From: Pseudomonadota bacterium
GTDB taxonomy: Bacteria; Pseudomonadota; Gammaproteobacteria; Xanthomonadales; Xanthomonadaceae
Length of the DNA: 34,988 nucleotides
Direction: 5' to 3'
Assembly (NCBI GenBank): GCA_030528565.1
Contig: JAUMYP010000022.1
Span: 1 to 34,988 of the forward strand
The position numbers and the translations under genes were made by a program. Of the stretch, positions 1-9,426 are shown piece after piece. The notes under the pieces were generated by a model, which did not search any database, was not told where the DNA came from, and saw nothing but the letters and a program-made list of their open reading frames with translations. Positions within the stretch are counted from its first letter, which is position 1, and every line of letters begins with the position of its first letter.

Positions 1-590
1 TTGTTTTCTTCCGCACGCAGCACTGGCCAGGCGGCGCGCAGGTATTGCAGGCCCGACCAGAGTGTCAGCAGTGCCGCCGCTGCCAGCAGCCAGTCGCCAA
101 TCAGGAATACCTCGCGCCCCATCCACAGCCAGTCAGGCGATACTTTTGAAGGCGAGTACAGCAGGCAGGCAATCGCCACCATTTGCACGATGGTCTTGAA
201 TTTGCCAAGTGCCTGCACCTTGACGGTAGCGCGCTGCCCCAGTTCGGCCATCCACTCGCGCAGGGCGGATACGGCGATTTCGCGGCCGACAATCACCGCC
301 GCCCAAAATGCCATCCACGGTGTGGGATGGGCCTGCACGATAAGAAACAAGGCAGTGGCGACCATCAGCTTGTCGGCCACCGGGTCAAGAAAGGCGCCAA
401 ATGCCGAATACAGGTGATAGCGGCGGGCAATCCAGCCGTCCAGCCAGTCGGTCACCGCTGCCAGCACGAATACCAGCATCGAGGCGACGCTGGTCCATTT
501 CCAGGGCAGGTAAAACACGGCAATCAGCACCGGAATCATCACGATGCGGGCGAGTGTGAGCCAGGTAGGGATGGTCAGCTTTGCTTTCAT
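1..590 (-). CDS. pgsA: CDP-diacylglycerol--glycerol-3-phosphate 3-phosphatidyltransferase (3' end cut by window edge)
   Basis: Membrane enzyme that makes phosphatidylglycerophosphate from CDP-diacylglycerol and glycerol-3-phosphate, the committed step to phosphatidylglycerol. Reading from the ATG at 590-588 gives 196 codons with no stop before the window edge, so only the very C-terminus is missing. The CDP-alcohol phosphatidyltransferase signature D-x2-DG-x2-AR-x8-G-x3-D-x3-D is intact (DWLDGWIARR, then GAFLDPVADK), at about residues 45-71. Hydrophobic segments before and after it fit a polytopic inner-membrane protein. Its ATG overlaps the uvrC stop (ATGA, 590-587), so it is probably translationally coupled as the last visible gene of the minus-strand operon. 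uvrC next to pgsA is a common gammaproteobacterial arrangement. Confidence 0.93.
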   Translation of the reverse strand, partial: MKAKLTIPTWLTLARIVMIPVLIAVFYLPWKWTSVASMLVFVLAAVTDWLDGWIARRYHLYSAFGAFLDPVADKLMVATALFLIVQAHPTPWMAFWAAVIVGREIAVSALREWMAELGQRATVKVQALGKFKTIVQMVAIACLLYSPSKVSPDWLWMGREVFLIGDWLLAAAALLTLWSGLQYLRAAWPVLRAEEN

Positions 591-2422
591 TGCGCGCTAT
601 TGTCACCCAAACCATGCAGGGCCGTGTAGATGCGTTCGGCCAGTGCGCGGCTGATGCCCTCCACCCGGCTGATTTCATCCATGCCCGCGGCTTTCAAGCC
701 TGCAAGGCCGCCAAAATGCTTCAGCAAGGCGGCACGACGGCGCGGGCCGATGCCGGGAATTTCTTCCACCCGGCTGCTGCTGCGCGCTTTCTGGCGGCGT
801 CCACGGTGGCCGGTGATGGCAAAGCGGTGCGCCTCATCGCGGACTTGCTGTATCAGTTGCAGGCCGGGCGAATGGGCGCCGGGTCGGATTTCGCGGCCAT
901 CGGGCAGAATCAGGGTTTCCGCACCGGCCTTGCGTTCAGCCCCCTTGGCAACGCCGACCATCTGCACCTGGCTGATGCCCAGCTCGGCCAGCACTTCACG
1001 CGCCTGCCGCAATTGCCCCACGCCACCATCAATCAGCAAGACATCCGGGACTATCCCGTCCGCCTCCAGGGCGCGGCGGAAGCGTCGCTGCAGCGCCTGA
1101 TGCATGGCGGCGTAGTCATCGCCCGGTTCAATGCCGCTGATGTTGTAGCGGCGGTACTGGCTGCGTACTGCGCCCTCGCCATCAAACACCACGCAGGAGG
1201 CCACCGTCGCCTCGCCCTGGGTATGGCTGATGTCGAAGCACTCGATACGGGCAGGCGCGCTGTCCAGGCCCAACATCTTTTGCAAATCCGCAAGCCGCGC
1301 GCGCTGTGCCGTCTGGCCGGAAAGCTCACCAGCCAGGGCAATGGCCGCATTGCGCCTGACCAAATCCAGATACCCGGCGCGCTCGCCGCGCACGGCATGC
1401 TTGATTTGCACCCGGCGTCCGGCGGCGCTGCCCAGGGCTTCTTCCAGCAGCGCGATATCGGCAATGGGCCTGTCCAGCACGATTTCACGCGGCGCAGGCT
1501 GCTCGGCGTAATACTGCGAAACAAAGGCGGCCAGCACTTCTTCGGCACTGTCTGCCCCATTCAATTTTGGAAAGTAATTGCGCGTACCCAGATTGCGGCC
1601 ATCGCGGAACATCAACAGCACCACGCAGGCGCGCCCCCCGTCCAGCGCACAGCCCAGCACATCCAGCTCGGCGGCATTGCCATCGACAAACTGCCGCGCC
1701 TGCACGGTACGGATGGCAGCGAGCAAATCACGCAGGCGCGCGGCCTTCTCGAAAGCCAGCTCGGCGCTGGCCGCCTCCATGCGCGCGGTGAGCTCATCGG
1801 TCAGTTCATCACTGCGGCCTTCCAGAAACAGGCCGGCCTGGCGCACCGACTCGGCATAATCGGCCTGGCTGATGCGCTCCACGCAGGGCGCGCTGCAACG
1901 GCCAATCTGGTGTTGCAAGCAGGGGCGGCTGCGGTTTTTGAACACGCTGTCCTCGCAGTTGCGCAACTGGAACAGCTTTTGCATCAGGTTCAGCGTTTCG
2001 CGCACCGCAGTGACACTGGGATACGGGCCGAAATATCGCCCCGGCTGGCTGCGCGCGCCGCGCTTCCAGCTCATGCGCGGCCAGGTTTCGCGGCTAATCA
2101 GCACATACGGATAGCTTTTGTCATCGCGCAGCAACACGTTGTAGCGCGGCTTGTGCGCCTTGATAAGCTGGTTTTCCAGCAGCAGCGCCTCGGCCGGGGT
2201 GCGGGTGACGGTGATTTCCATGCGCGCGATTTGCGCCACCATGCGGGCACTGCGTGCCGACAGCGCCTTGTTGAAATAACTCGCCACCCGCTTTTTTAAA
2301 GAGGCCGCCTTGCCTACATACAGCAGGCTGTCATCGGCGGCATACATGCGGTACACCCCCGGCGCTGCGGTCAGCGCACGGGCATAGGCTTTGCCATCAA
2401 AGGGAGCAGGCGTCTCGGACAC
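587..2422 (-). CDS. uvrC: UvrABC system protein C (excinuclease subunit)
   Basis: Makes both incisions flanking a lesion during nucleotide excision repair, after UvrA and UvrB load. Domains in order: an N-terminal GIY-YIG nuclease (here GVY...YVG, in PGVYRMY and LLYVGKAA); a cysteine-containing segment (CLQHQIGRCSAPC); a UVR helix pair that contacts UvrB (ELAFEKAARLRDLLAAI); an RNase H-like nuclease (IECFDISHTQGEATVAS, and DVLLIDGGVGQL); and C-terminal helix-hairpin-helix motifs (EIPGIGPRRR). A GTG start at 2422 gives 611 residues, matching the usual length of about 610. The frame stays open to a TTG at 2452 that overlaps the phosphatase stop, so a start 10 codons earlier is possible. Neither start has a strong ribosome binding site. 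Confidence 0.96.
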   Translation of the reverse strand: MSETPAPFDGKAYARALTAAPGVYRMYAADDSLLYVGKAASLKKRVASYFNKALSARSARMVAQIARMEITVTRTPAEALLLENQLIKAHKPRYNVLLRDDKSYPYVLISRETWPRMSWKRGARSQPGRYFGPYPSVTAVRETLNLMQKLFQLRNCEDSVFKNRSRPCLQHQIGRCSAPCVERISQADYAESVRQAGLFLEGRSDELTDELTARMEAASAELAFEKAARLRDLLAAIRTVQARQFVDGNAAELDVLGCALDGGRACVVLLMFRDGRNLGTRNYFPKLNGADSAEEVLAAFVSQYYAEQPAPREIVLDRPIADIALLEEALGSAAGRRVQIKHAVRGERAGYLDLVRRNAAIALAGELSGQTAQRARLADLQKMLGLDSAPARIECFDISHTQGEATVASCVVFDGEGAVRSQYRRYNISGIEPGDDYAAMHQALQRRFRRALEADGIVPDVLLIDGGVGQLRQAREVLAELGISQVQMVGVAKGAERKAGAETLILPDGREIRPGAHSPGLQLIQQVRDEAHRFAITGHRGRRQKARSSSRVEEIPGIGPRRRAALLKHFGGLAGLKAAGMDEISRVEGISRALAERIYTALHGLGDNSAQ

Positions 2423-2448
2423 AGCGGGATTATCGCTTGCCGCGCATC

Positions 2449-2916
2449 TCAAAGCCCGCGCCTGATGCGGGCCAGAATCGCCCGGCCGCCTTCGGCCACT
2501 TGCTGCCAGGCGCGCTCGAAATCCGCTTCGCTGCCGTAATACGGGTCAAGCACGTCCTGCGCGCCCAGCCCTGCCCATTGCAGGTACAAGCCGGTTTCCG
2601 CCCCGCCCTGGCCGCGTCCGCGCTCGCGCCCATCGCGCAAGGTGGCCGCATCGGCAAACAGTATCAGGTCGAAGCGTTCAAAGTCCTGCGCCTGCAATGC
2701 CCGGGCGCGCTGCTGGCTGATATCCACGCCATGCCGTGCGGCGACCTTGATGGCGCGCGCATCCGGGGCCTGCCCCACATGCCAGCGGCCGATGCCCGCC
2801 GAATCCACTTCCACCCGCCCGGCCAGCATCGCATCACGGGCGATTTCCGCCTCCAGCCAGCCTTCCATCATCGGCGAGCGACAGATATTGCCAAGACAGA
2901 CCATCAGGATTTTCAT
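2449..2916 (-). CDS. Low-molecular-weight protein-tyrosine-phosphatase
   Basis: Cytoplasmic phosphatase of the LMW-PTP family, 155 residues, the normal size. The P-loop CLGNICRSP at residues 7-15 supplies the nucleophile Cys7 and Arg13. The general acid is Asp124 in LDPYYG, followed by the aromatic pair usual in this family. Such enzymes dephosphorylate bacterial tyrosine kinases of polysaccharide export (Wzb/Etp type) or other phosphotyrosine proteins. No tyrosine kinase lies in the window, so the substrate is unknown. The ATG overlaps the kdsB stop (ATGA, 2916-2913). Its place between kdsB and uvrC is, as I recall, the usual xanthomonad order, so it is a resident of this cell-envelope operon rather than part of a capsule locus. 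Confidence 0.93.
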   Translation of the reverse strand: MKILMVCLGNICRSPMMEGWLEAEIARDAMLAGRVEVDSAGIGRWHVGQAPDARAIKVAARHGVDISQQRARALQAQDFERFDLILFADAATLRDGRERGRGQGGAETGLYLQWAGLGAQDVLDPYYGSEADFERAWQQVAEGGRAILARIRRGL

Positions 2917-3677
2917 TGCAGTGCCTGCCAGTGCGCTTCGGCGCGCTCAAGGTCTTCGGGGGTATCCACACCGGGCGGGAAGGCTTCCGGGGTGATGCCC
3001 ACCAGGATACGGTAGCCCGCTTCCAGCGCACGCAGTTGTTCCAGCGATTCAATCTGCTCCAGCTGCCCCGGCGGCATGGCGGCAAACTGCCGCAAAAAGC
3101 CTGCGCGGTAGGCGTAGATGCCGATATGCCGCAGCCAGTGCTGGCCTTGCGGCAAGTCGTTGCTGGATGTCGCAAAGCTGTCCCGGTGCCAGGGCAACGG
3201 TGCACGGCTGAAATACAGCGCCGCGCCATCAGCCGCGCGCACCACTTTCACCGTGTTGGGGTCGAATACGTGTTCGCGTTCGCGGATGGGGGTGGCCAGC
3301 GTCGCCATCGGCGCATCGCCGTCCGCCAGCAGCGCGGCCACGGCGCGGATGCCGCTGGCCGGGGCGAAAGGCTCGTCGCCTTGCAGGTTCACCACCAGGG
3401 TATCGTCAGGCCAACCGGCGATGGCGGCACACTCGGCCAGCCGGTCGGTGCCGGAGGCATGCGTTGCCGCGGTCATCGCCACGCGCACGCCAGGCAGTTG
3501 CACGGCATCCAGAATGCGGGCATCGTCTGCCGCCACCCAGACCTCGCGGGCACCGGCAGCCAGCGCACGGCGCGCCACATGCACCACCAAAGGCTCGCCC
3601 CCTATCAGCCGCAACGGCTTGCCGGGCAGGCGCGAGGCCGAATAACGAGCAGGGATGGCTACGACAAAATCAGTCAT
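2913..3677 (-). CDS. kdsB: 3-deoxy-manno-octulosonate cytidylyltransferase
   Basis: Activates Kdo as CMP-Kdo for transfer to lipid A in lipopolysaccharide core synthesis; a cytoplasmic enzyme. Starting at the ATG at 3677-3675 it has 254 residues, the family norm. Motifs seen are the nucleotide-binding [15 protein letters not shown] (residues 8-22), ASGTDR, NLQGDEP with the metal-binding Asp, [17 protein letters not shown], and the C-terminal [11 protein letters not shown]. An upstream in-frame ATG at 3749 would add 24 residues of lpxK-overlapping, arginine-rich sequence unlike the family, so it was not used. The gene overlaps the 3' end of lpxK by 8 bases and the phosphatase start by 4, consistent with one polycistronic message. 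Confidence 0.95.
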   Translation of the reverse strand: MTDFVVAIPARYSASRLPGKPLRLIGGEPLVVHVARRALAAGAREVWVAADDARILDAVQLPGVRVAMTAATHASGTDRLAECAAIAGWPDDTLVVNLQGDEPFAPASGIRAVAALLADGDAPMATLATPIREREHVFDPNTVKVVRAADGAALYFSRAPLPWHRDSFATSSNDLPQGQHWLRHIGIYAYRAGFLRQFAAMPPGQLEQIESLEQLRALEAGYRILVGITPEAFPPGVDTPEDLERAEAHWQALQ

Positions 3678-4680
3678 CGGAAGGCTTCCGCAATTGCGCC
3701 AATTTTTCTTCCAGCGCCAGCCAGAAGGCTTCCGGCAGGCGCGCATCAATCGCTACGCACCAGCTGTTTTCCGGGGCGAAGCGGGCACATTTCACCGCGT
3801 CTTTTTCAGTCATGAAAATCGGCAAGGGGCTGTCGAAATCCAGGTCTTCCGCCGTATAGGCATGATGGTCGGGAAAGACATGCGGCAGCACGCCAAGACC
3901 CTGTGCGCGCAGCAGCTCGAAAAACCGTTCCGGCCTGGCGATACCGGCCACGGCATGGATGCGCTGCCCGGAAAATTCGGCAAACGGCCGCGCGCGCGCG
4001 CCATGCAGCGGAAAGGGATGCCCAAATACTTGCCGCAGCGGCCACTCGCCCAGTTCCGGCTCCGGCAGCGTTGCGCTGATGCCGTGATTGAGCACGCGAA
4101 ACTCCACCTCGCCGGGCAGCTCGCGCAGCGGCCCGGCAGGCAGCAGGCGGCCATTGCCATAGCGGTGCCTGGCATCGACCACCTCGATGCGGATATCCGG
4201 CAGCAAGGCCAGGTGTTGCAGGCCGTCATCGCAGACCACCACATCGCAACCGGCCTCCGCCAATGCGGCCACTGCGGCTACGCGGTTCCTGTCCACCCGC
4301 ACCCGGGCAGCCGTGCGGCGGGCAATCAGCACGGCTTCATCGCCATGGGTTTGCGGCGCGCTCTCGGCTGTGACCCAGCGCGCCTCCGCTGCATCTTCGC
4401 GGCCATGCCCACGGCTGGCCACTCCCGGCGTCCAGCCTGCCTGTTTCAAGCGGTTGACCAGGGCAATCACCAGCGGCGTTTTGCCGCTGCCGCCTGCGGT
4501 GAAGTTGCCGACCACAATCACCGGCACCGCCGGCTTGTGGCGCTTCAGAAAGCCTTTTTGATAGAGCTTGCGGCGCAGCCTGACCGCGCCGCCATACAGC
4601 GCCGCCAGCGGGCGGGTGTACCACGGCGGCTCGGTTTGTGCATACCACCAGCGTGGCGTGTGGGGCAGTTTGCGGCTCAT
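3670..4680 (-). CDS. lpxK: Tetraacyldisaccharide 4'-kinase
   Basis: Phosphorylates the 4' position of tetraacyldisaccharide-1-phosphate to give lipid IVA, the sixth step of the Raetz pathway, at the cytoplasmic face of the inner membrane. The 336-residue product has an N-terminal amphipathic region ([20 protein letters not shown]), a Walker A loop [11 protein letters not shown] at residues 59-69, the conserved ASRGHGR segment, CDDGLQH and MTEKDAVKC. The usual aromatic of SRGYG is a histidine here (SRGHG), a small departure. It follows msbA with a 4-base ATGA overlap and precedes kdsB, so Kdo activation, lipid A phosphorylation and lipid A flipping are encoded together. Confidence 0.95.
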   Translation of the reverse strand: MSRKLPHTPRWWYAQTEPPWYTRPLAALYGGAVRLRRKLYQKGFLKRHKPAVPVIVVGNFTAGGSGKTPLVIALVNRLKQAGWTPGVASRGHGREDAAEARWVTAESAPQTHGDEAVLIARRTAARVRVDRNRVAAVAALAEAGCDVVVCDDGLQHLALLPDIRIEVVDARHRYGNGRLLPAGPLRELPGEVEFRVLNHGISATLPEPELGEWPLRQVFGHPFPLHGARARPFAEFSGQRIHAVAGIARPERFFELLRAQGLGVLPHVFPDHHAYTAEDLDFDSPLPIFMTEKDAVKCARFAPENSWCVAIDARLPEAFWLALEEKLAQLRKPSDD

Positions 4681-6422
4681 GCGCTTTCCCGAAATTGCAG
4701 GCGATGCAGATGCGCGTACAGGCCATCGCGGGCGATGAGTTCGGCATGGCTGCCCTGCTCCACCAGCCGCCCTTCATCCAGCACCAGCACCTGGTCGGCG
4801 TGTTCAATGGTGGAAAGCCGGTGCGCAATCACCAGGGTGGTGCGGTCGGGCATCAAATGATTGAGTGCGTCCTGCACCAGACGCTCGGATTCGTTGTCAA
4901 GCGCCGCCGTGGCCTCGTCCAGCACCAGAATCGGCGCGTCTTTGAGCATCGCCCGGGCAATGGCAAGGCGCTGGCGCTGGCCGCCGGAAAGCCGCCCGCC
5001 GCGCTCGCCCACCGCGCTGTCGATGCCCTGCGGCAGGCGCTCGACGAACTCGGCCGCATTGGCAGCGGCAATCGCCTGTGTCACCGCCTCGGGGCTGCTG
5101 CCCTGCAATTCGCCATAGGCGACGTTCTCGGCCACGCTGCCATCAAACAGCATCACCTGCTGGCTGACCATGGCAATCTGGCGGCGCAGGTCGGCCAGGC
5201 GATAGTCCGGCAGCGGCCTGCCATCGAGCAGAATCACTCCAGACTCGGGTTCGTAAAAGCGCGGCAAGAGCTTCACCAGGGTGGACTTGCCGCTGCCCGA
5301 GCGCCCGACAATCGCGGTCACCGTGCCGGGACGGGCAACAAAGCTCAAATCGCGGATGGCAGGCGCAGCCTGACCGTCATAGCGGGCGCTGACATTGCGG
5401 AACTCCAGCAAGCCTTCGGCGCGCTTGAGCACATGCTGGCCGTGGTCAGGCTCATCATCGGCATCGAGCACACTGAAGATACGCTCGGCAGAGGTGGTGC
5501 CGCGATTTAGCATGCTTTGCACGTTGGTGAGTTGCTTGAGCGCAGGCACCAGGCTAATCATCGCTGTCATCACTGCCATGAAGCCGCCGGCACTCAACTG
5601 TCCCAGCGCCGCTTCGCGCCCGGCCACCACCAGCATCACCGCCAGCCCCAATGCGCCGATGGACTGCACCAGCATCGACAAGGTGCCGCGGGTTACTTCC
5701 ACCTTCATCTGCAAGCCGACATTGCGCGCAGTCTGCTTGCCGTAACGCTTCATTTCGCTCTGTTGCGCGCCATAGCTTTTCACTTCCTGCTGGGCGTGCA
5801 GCGCCTGGTCTGCGGTTTGCAGCATGCTGGCGGCAGACTGCTGGATTTCATGGTTCAAACGCCGGTAACGCCGCCCCACTTTGCCCATCATCCAGGCCAT
5901 CAACGGCGCCAGCACCAGCAGCACCAGCGAGACTTTCCAGCTGTTCCAGAACATCACCGCCAGCAAGGCAACCACCTGCAACACACTGCTGATGGTGACT
6001 TTCAGCGCATCCACTGCAGCCTGCGCCACCTGGTCGCTGTCCGTCCCCAGCCGGGTCAGCATCGACGGCACGGTTTCGTTATCAAAACGCTGCCCCGGCA
6101 TGCGCAGGTATTTATCCATCAGTTGCATGCGCAAATCGCGCGCCACATTGCGGCCACTGCGGGCGATGGCGTAATCGCTGACCAGGCCAAACAGGCCGCG
6201 CCCGAACAACAGCGCCACCATGCCCAGCGGCAGCCACCAGGAAAACTGCTTGGCGACAAAAATGTCATCGACGATGTATTTCAGCACTTCCAGCACGGCG
6301 GCACTGGCCGCCGCTTCCAGTGCCAGTGCCAAAGCGGCCAGCAACAAAAAGGCGCGATAAGGCCGGGCATAGCCTTGCAAGCGCCGCCAGGTTTTGCCGG
6401 GGGCTACGGTGGTTGCGGTCAT
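4677..6422 (-). CDS. msbA: Lipid A export ATP-binding/permease protein MsbA
   Basis: Inner-membrane ABC half-transporter that acts as a homodimer to flip core-lipid A to the periplasmic leaflet. The 581-residue length matches MsbA. The N-terminal part (about residues 15-310) holds six membrane segments of an exporter-type domain. The C-terminal nucleotide-binding domain has Walker A GRSGSGKST, a Q-loop (MVSQQVMLF), signature LSGGQRQRLAIARA, Walker B ILVLDEATAALD and the H-loop VIAHRLST. The start ATG overlaps the exbD stop by 4 bases and the stop overlaps the lpxK start. Context with lpxK and kdsB supports MsbA over a generic multidrug exporter. Confidence 0.96.
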   Translation of the reverse strand: MTATTVAPGKTWRRLQGYARPYRAFLLLAALALALEAAASAAVLEVLKYIVDDIFVAKQFSWWLPLGMVALLFGRGLFGLVSDYAIARSGRNVARDLRMQLMDKYLRMPGQRFDNETVPSMLTRLGTDSDQVAQAAVDALKVTISSVLQVVALLAVMFWNSWKVSLVLLVLAPLMAWMMGKVGRRYRRLNHEIQQSAASMLQTADQALHAQQEVKSYGAQQSEMKRYGKQTARNVGLQMKVEVTRGTLSMLVQSIGALGLAVMLVVAGREAALGQLSAGGFMAVMTAMISLVPALKQLTNVQSMLNRGTTSAERIFSVLDADDEPDHGQHVLKRAEGLLEFRNVSARYDGQAAPAIRDLSFVARPGTVTAIVGRSGSGKSTLVKLLPRFYEPESGVILLDGRPLPDYRLADLRRQIAMVSQQVMLFDGSVAENVAYGELQGSSPEAVTQAIAAANAAEFVERLPQGIDSAVGERGGRLSGGQRQRLAIARAMLKDAPILVLDEATAALDNESERLVQDALNHLMPDRTTLVIAHRLSTIEHADQVLVLDEGRLVEQGSHAELIARDGLYAHLHRLQFRESA

Positions 6423-6847
6423 TTTTTAGCGGCCACCTGTGGCGCGGTAGCAATCATGATTTGCTTGAAGCCAAGCTGTCCCAACGCCTCGTAGGCAGTC
6501 ACCACCGCCTGATGCGGGGTGCGGGCATCGGCGCGCAGCAGCACCGGGCGCTCGCGGTCATCGCCTGCCGCCTCGCTGATGCTGCGCTTCAAGCTCTCCA
6601 CGTCGGTGCGCAGCACTTCGCGGTCGGCCACAAAATAACGGCCATCGGCATTCACCAGCACTGACAGCGGCTGCACCTGGGTGGGCGCCGGGCTGCCATC
6701 GGCGCGCGGCAGTTGCAGGCGCAGCACGGCGCGGCTATCAAACGTGGTGGTGACCACAAAGAAAATAATCAGCACCAGAATCACGTCAATCAGCGGCACC
6801 AGATTCAGTTCCGGCGCGTCCTCGGCACTGCGGTCACGGATACGCAT
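6419..6847 (-). CDS. exbD: ExbD/TolR family biopolymer transport protein
   Basis: Single-span inner-membrane partner of ExbB that carries the proton-responsive aspartate powering TonB- or Tol-type systems. The 142-residue protein has a short cytoplasmic N-terminus, one transmembrane helix beginning LNLVPLIDVILVLIIFFVV with the key Asp at residue 21, and a periplasmic domain to the C-terminus. It lies 3 bases after exbB and overlaps msbA. There is no tonB or tolA beside it. This ExbB/D pair at the head of the msbA operon could serve TonB receptors such as the one at 27023-30265 or another envelope process; the sequence does not decide. Confidence 0.92.
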   Translation of the reverse strand: MRIRDRSAEDAPELNLVPLIDVILVLIIFFVVTTTFDSRAVLRLQLPRADGSPAPTQVQPLSVLVNADGRYFVADREVLRTDVESLKRSISEAAGDDRERPVLLRADARTPHQAVVTAYEALGQLGFKQIMIATAPQVAAKK

Positions 6848-6850
6848 GGC

Positions 6851-7462
6851 TCAGGGCTTCCGGCGGCTGCCGAGCACGTCCAGCAATTGCGCGGCCTCGT
6901 GCTCCATTTCGACGATATAGCCGCTGATGCGCCCCTTGAAATAGCGGTGGAACATCAGCGCCGGAATCGCCACAATCATGCCGGTGGCGGCACATACCAG
7001 CGCCTTGCCGATGCCGCCAGCCAGCTGGTTGACATCACCCACGCCATGCTCGCCAATCACCAGGAACATCTGAATCATGCCGACCACGGTGCCGAACAGC
7101 CCCAGCAAGGGGCCTGCCGAGGCGATGCTGCCCAGGGTGTTCAGATATTTTTCCATGCGGTGCACGATGCGCCGGCCAGTGTCTTCCACCCTCTCGCGGA
7201 TGATTTCGCGCGGCTGGTGGCGGGCATCCAATGCAGAAGCCAACAATTCGCCAAGCGGCGAAGTGGCGCGCAGCGATTCGATATGCGGTTGCTCCATATT
7301 GCCCCTTTTCGCCCAGTTGCGTACTTCATCACCCAGCCCCGGCGGCAAGACTTCGCTGCGGCGCAATGTCCAGAAACGCTCGGCAATGATGGCCACCGCC
7401 ACCAGGGTCAACAACACCAGAGGAATCATCGGCCAGCCACCGGCCTTTACCAGTTCAATCAT
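6851..7462 (-). CDS. exbB: MotA/TolQ/ExbB proton channel family protein
   Basis: Inner-membrane proton-channel subunit that works with ExbD. Starting at the ATG at 7462-7460 the product has 203 residues, usual for short ExbB proteins. It opens with a first membrane segment (MIPLVLLTLVAVAIIAERF), then a cytoplasmic loop, then the conserved pair of helices around ASAGPLLGLFGTVVGMI and ALVCAATGMIVAIPALM that line the channel. The frame is open to 7537, but the extra 25 residues are basic, lack family resemblance and would cross the divergent promoter region, so the later start was chosen. It is the first gene of the minus-strand operon and is divergent from the Hsp90-like gene across 92 bases. 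Confidence 0.92.
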   Translation of the reverse strand: MIELVKAGGWPMIPLVLLTLVAVAIIAERFWTLRRSEVLPPGLGDEVRNWAKRGNMEQPHIESLRATSPLGELLASALDARHQPREIIRERVEDTGRRIVHRMEKYLNTLGSIASAGPLLGLFGTVVGMIQMFLVIGEHGVGDVNQLAGGIGKALVCAATGMIVAIPALMFHRYFKGRISGYIVEMEHEAAQLLDVLGSRRKP

Positions 7463-7502
7463 GGGCTTGTCAGGGTATGGGTCAAATCGGCCATAAGCAT
7501 AA

Positions 7503-7532
7503 CTGATACGGCGCGGGCGCTTGAGCGATAAT
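7503..7532 (+). promoter_or_regulatory. Candidate sigma-70 promoter for the Hsp90-like/TPR operon
   Basis: In the 92-base gap between exbB and the Hsp90-like gene, CTGATA (7503-7508, 4 of 6 to TTGACA) and GATAAT (7527-7532, 5 of 6 to TATAAT) are 18 bases apart. Transcription would start near 7539, leaving a leader of about 16 bases with no clear Shine-Dalgarno sequence before the ATG at 7555. The same gap must hold the exbB promoter on the other strand, for which only a weak TATGCT-like box was seen. No heat-shock sigma-32 motif was recognised. Confidence 0.4.
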
Positions 7533-7554
7533 CGCAAGCCCCGTTTTTACAGCA

Positions 7555-9426
7555 ATGCCCGTGAGCCTTTCCGAATTTCCTGCCACCGCGTCGATTCATC
7601 GCGCCGGAGTGGACATGTCCGGACTGATGTCCGTCCTCAGCAAGCACTTGTATTCCACGCCGATGGTGGCGCTGCGCGAGCTGGTGCAGAACGCGCATGA
7701 CTCCATCCTGCGCCGCCGCCTGGAACAGCCGGGCTGGACTGACCCGGCGCGCATCGACATCCTGCCCGATGCCGCCGCCAATACGTTGCGCATCATCGAC
7801 ACCGGCGCCGGGCTGACCGAAGACGAAATCCACCAGTACCTTGCCACCGTCGGGGTGGGCTATACCCGCCGCCTGCGTGAAGGCGGCCATGAAGAAAGCG
7901 GGCTGATTGGCATGTTTGGCCTGGGCTTTTTGTCGGCCTTTGTGCTGGCCCGGCGCGTCACCGTGCGCACTACCTCCTGGCAAAGCCCCGATAGCGGCTG
8001 CCGCTATGTCTCCAGCAATGCCGAGCAATACAGCGTGGCGGCGATGCCCGCGCGCGCGGTCGGCACGGAAATCGTGCTGGAATTGAAAGACGAATACCAC
8101 GCGCTGACGCAGGCCGTGCATTTGCACGAAATTCTCGGCCATTACTGCGCCCTGCTTTCCGAGCCGATTCATATCGCCGGGGAGGCTGAAGCCATCAACC
8201 CCGAGCCACCGCCGTGGCGCAGGCCCGCCGATGCCCCCGCCCTGCTGCCGCTGCAACAGCGCAAGCAGGAACACGCCTTTGCCGCCCGCTTCGAGCACAG
8301 CTTCGAGCCAGTGTGCACCCTGCCGGTAAAACCCGACGGGCAAAGCGATGCCATCGGCATTTTGTGGGTGCAGGACGGCGCCACCTATGGCACCAGCGAC
8401 AACCGCAATCTGTCGGTATTCCTGCGCGGCATGTTGCTGGACGATGATGCCCGCGACCTGTTGCCGCACTGGGCAGGCTTCATCGGCGGCGTGATTGAAT
8501 CGCAGCGCCTGACGCCTACTGCCAGCCGCGAGGACTTGCAACGCGACGATGCCTACGAGGCCACCCGCCATGCGCTCACCGAGGCGCTGATTGACGGCCT
8601 GGCCGAAGTCGCCCGCAGCCAGCCCGAAGCCTGGCGGCGGGTGCTGTGGCGGCATAACGAAGCCCTGCTGGGCGCAGCACTCTGCGACGAGCGCCTGTTC
8701 GCACTGCTCAAGGACAATCTGCGCATCCCCACCTCGCACGGCGACCTGCCCGCCAGCGAATTGCTGGCACGCGGCGCGGTGCATGTGATGCTGGATAACA
8801 AGGCCGGGTTTGAAGGCATGCTGTTCAACACCCTGGGCATTCCGGTGGCGCATGGCAACCGCTATGCAGTGGTGCCATTCCTGCGCCGCTGGGCCGAGGC
8901 GCGCGGCGTGCGCCTGGCAGAACTGGGCACCGATGCGGGCAACCGGCAACTATTCCGCCCCGCGCCTTTATCCAACGAAAAACAGGACTGGCTGGCGCAG
9001 CATCTGTGCGATGACGAAGAACTCATCGCCGCGCATTTCTCCCCGGAAGAACTGCCGCTGGTGGTGGTGCCCGACCGCGACAGCGCACTGAAAAAACGGC
9101 TGGAAGAAGACAATCACGACAAGCAGGTTTCGCTGGCGGCCCTGCGCCTTGCCCGGCAATTCACCGCCCAAATCGACGACCGCCACCCGGCGCGGCTTTA
9201 CCTGAACCTGGACAACCCGGCAGTACAGTCCCTGCTTGCCGCCATCGACAGCAAACCGGCCAGTGCGGCCACTGCCGCCGCGCTGCTGCGCGCATTCAAG
9301 ACCATTCTTGCCAGCAACAATCCCGGCAGCGCCAATGCCGCGCAATCGCGCGAAAAACTCAGCGCCGCCCTGCGCCAGCTGGCCGGCAGCATCCAGCAAC
9401 TTACCCAGGAGTCATCCCAGGCATGA
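7555..9426 (+). CDS. Divergent HSP90-family (HtpG-like) ATPase
   Basis: A 623-residue GHKL ATPase with the whole Hsp90 layout, about as long as HtpG but clearly divergent. The N-terminal ATP domain (about 15-215) shows RELVQNAHD with Glu42 and Asn46 in place of HtpG's RELISNASD, IDTGAGLT with Asp82 contacting adenine, and the lid/glycine motif GLIGMFGLGFLSAF at 116-129. The middle domain (about 230-430) shows LSVFLRGMLLDDDARDLLP, GGVIESQRLTPTASREDLQ, and Arg325, the counterpart of the Hsp90 gamma-phosphate arginine. The C-terminal part (about 490-600) contains RLYLNLDNPAVQSLL, resembling the HtpG dimerisation region. It is likely a cytoplasmic chaperone-like ATPase. Its stop overlaps the start of the TPR-like gene (ATGA). 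It is not the canonical htpG, which would be expected elsewhere in the genome. The substrate is unknown. Confidence 0.88.
   Translation: MPVSLSEFPATASIHRAGVDMSGLMSVLSKHLYSTPMVALRELVQNAHDSILRRRLEQPGWTDPARIDILPDAAANTLRIIDTGAGLTEDEIHQYLATVGVGYTRRLREGGHEESGLIGMFGLGFLSAFVLARRVTVRTTSWQSPDSGCRYVSSNAEQYSVAAMPARAVGTEIVLELKDEYHALTQAVHLHEILGHYCALLSEPIHIAGEAEAINPEPPPWRRPADAPALLPLQQRKQEHAFAARFEHSFEPVCTLPVKPDGQSDAIGILWVQDGATYGTSDNRNLSVFLRGMLLDDDARDLLPHWAGFIGGVIESQRLTPTASREDLQRDDAYEATRHALTEALIDGLAEVARSQPEAWRRVLWRHNEALLGAALCDERLFALLKDNLRIPTSHGDLPASELLARGAVHVMLDNKAGFEGMLFNTLGIPVAHGNRYAVVPFLRRWAEARGVRLAELGTDAGNRQLFRPAPLSNEKQDWLAQHLCDDEELIAAHFSPEELPLVVVPDRDSALKKRLEEDNHDKQVSLAALRLARQFTAQIDDRHPARLYLNLDNPAVQSLLAAIDSKPASAATAAALLRAFKTILASNNPGSANAAQSREKLSAALRQLAGSIQQLTQESSQA

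Noticed and set aside
1-590. tRNA genes near pgsA, as often found after it in xanthomonads.
   Set aside because: They would lie beyond the left edge; nothing resembling a tRNA is in the window.
581-2299. A 572-codon plus-strand frame opposite uvrC.
   Set aside because: Antisense of uvrC with low-complexity Ala/Gln/His composition and no start signal; a compositional artefact.
7459-8949. A 496-codon minus-strand frame opposite the Hsp90-like gene.
   Set aside because: Antisense shadow of a gene with intact Hsp90 motifs; no independent evidence of coding.
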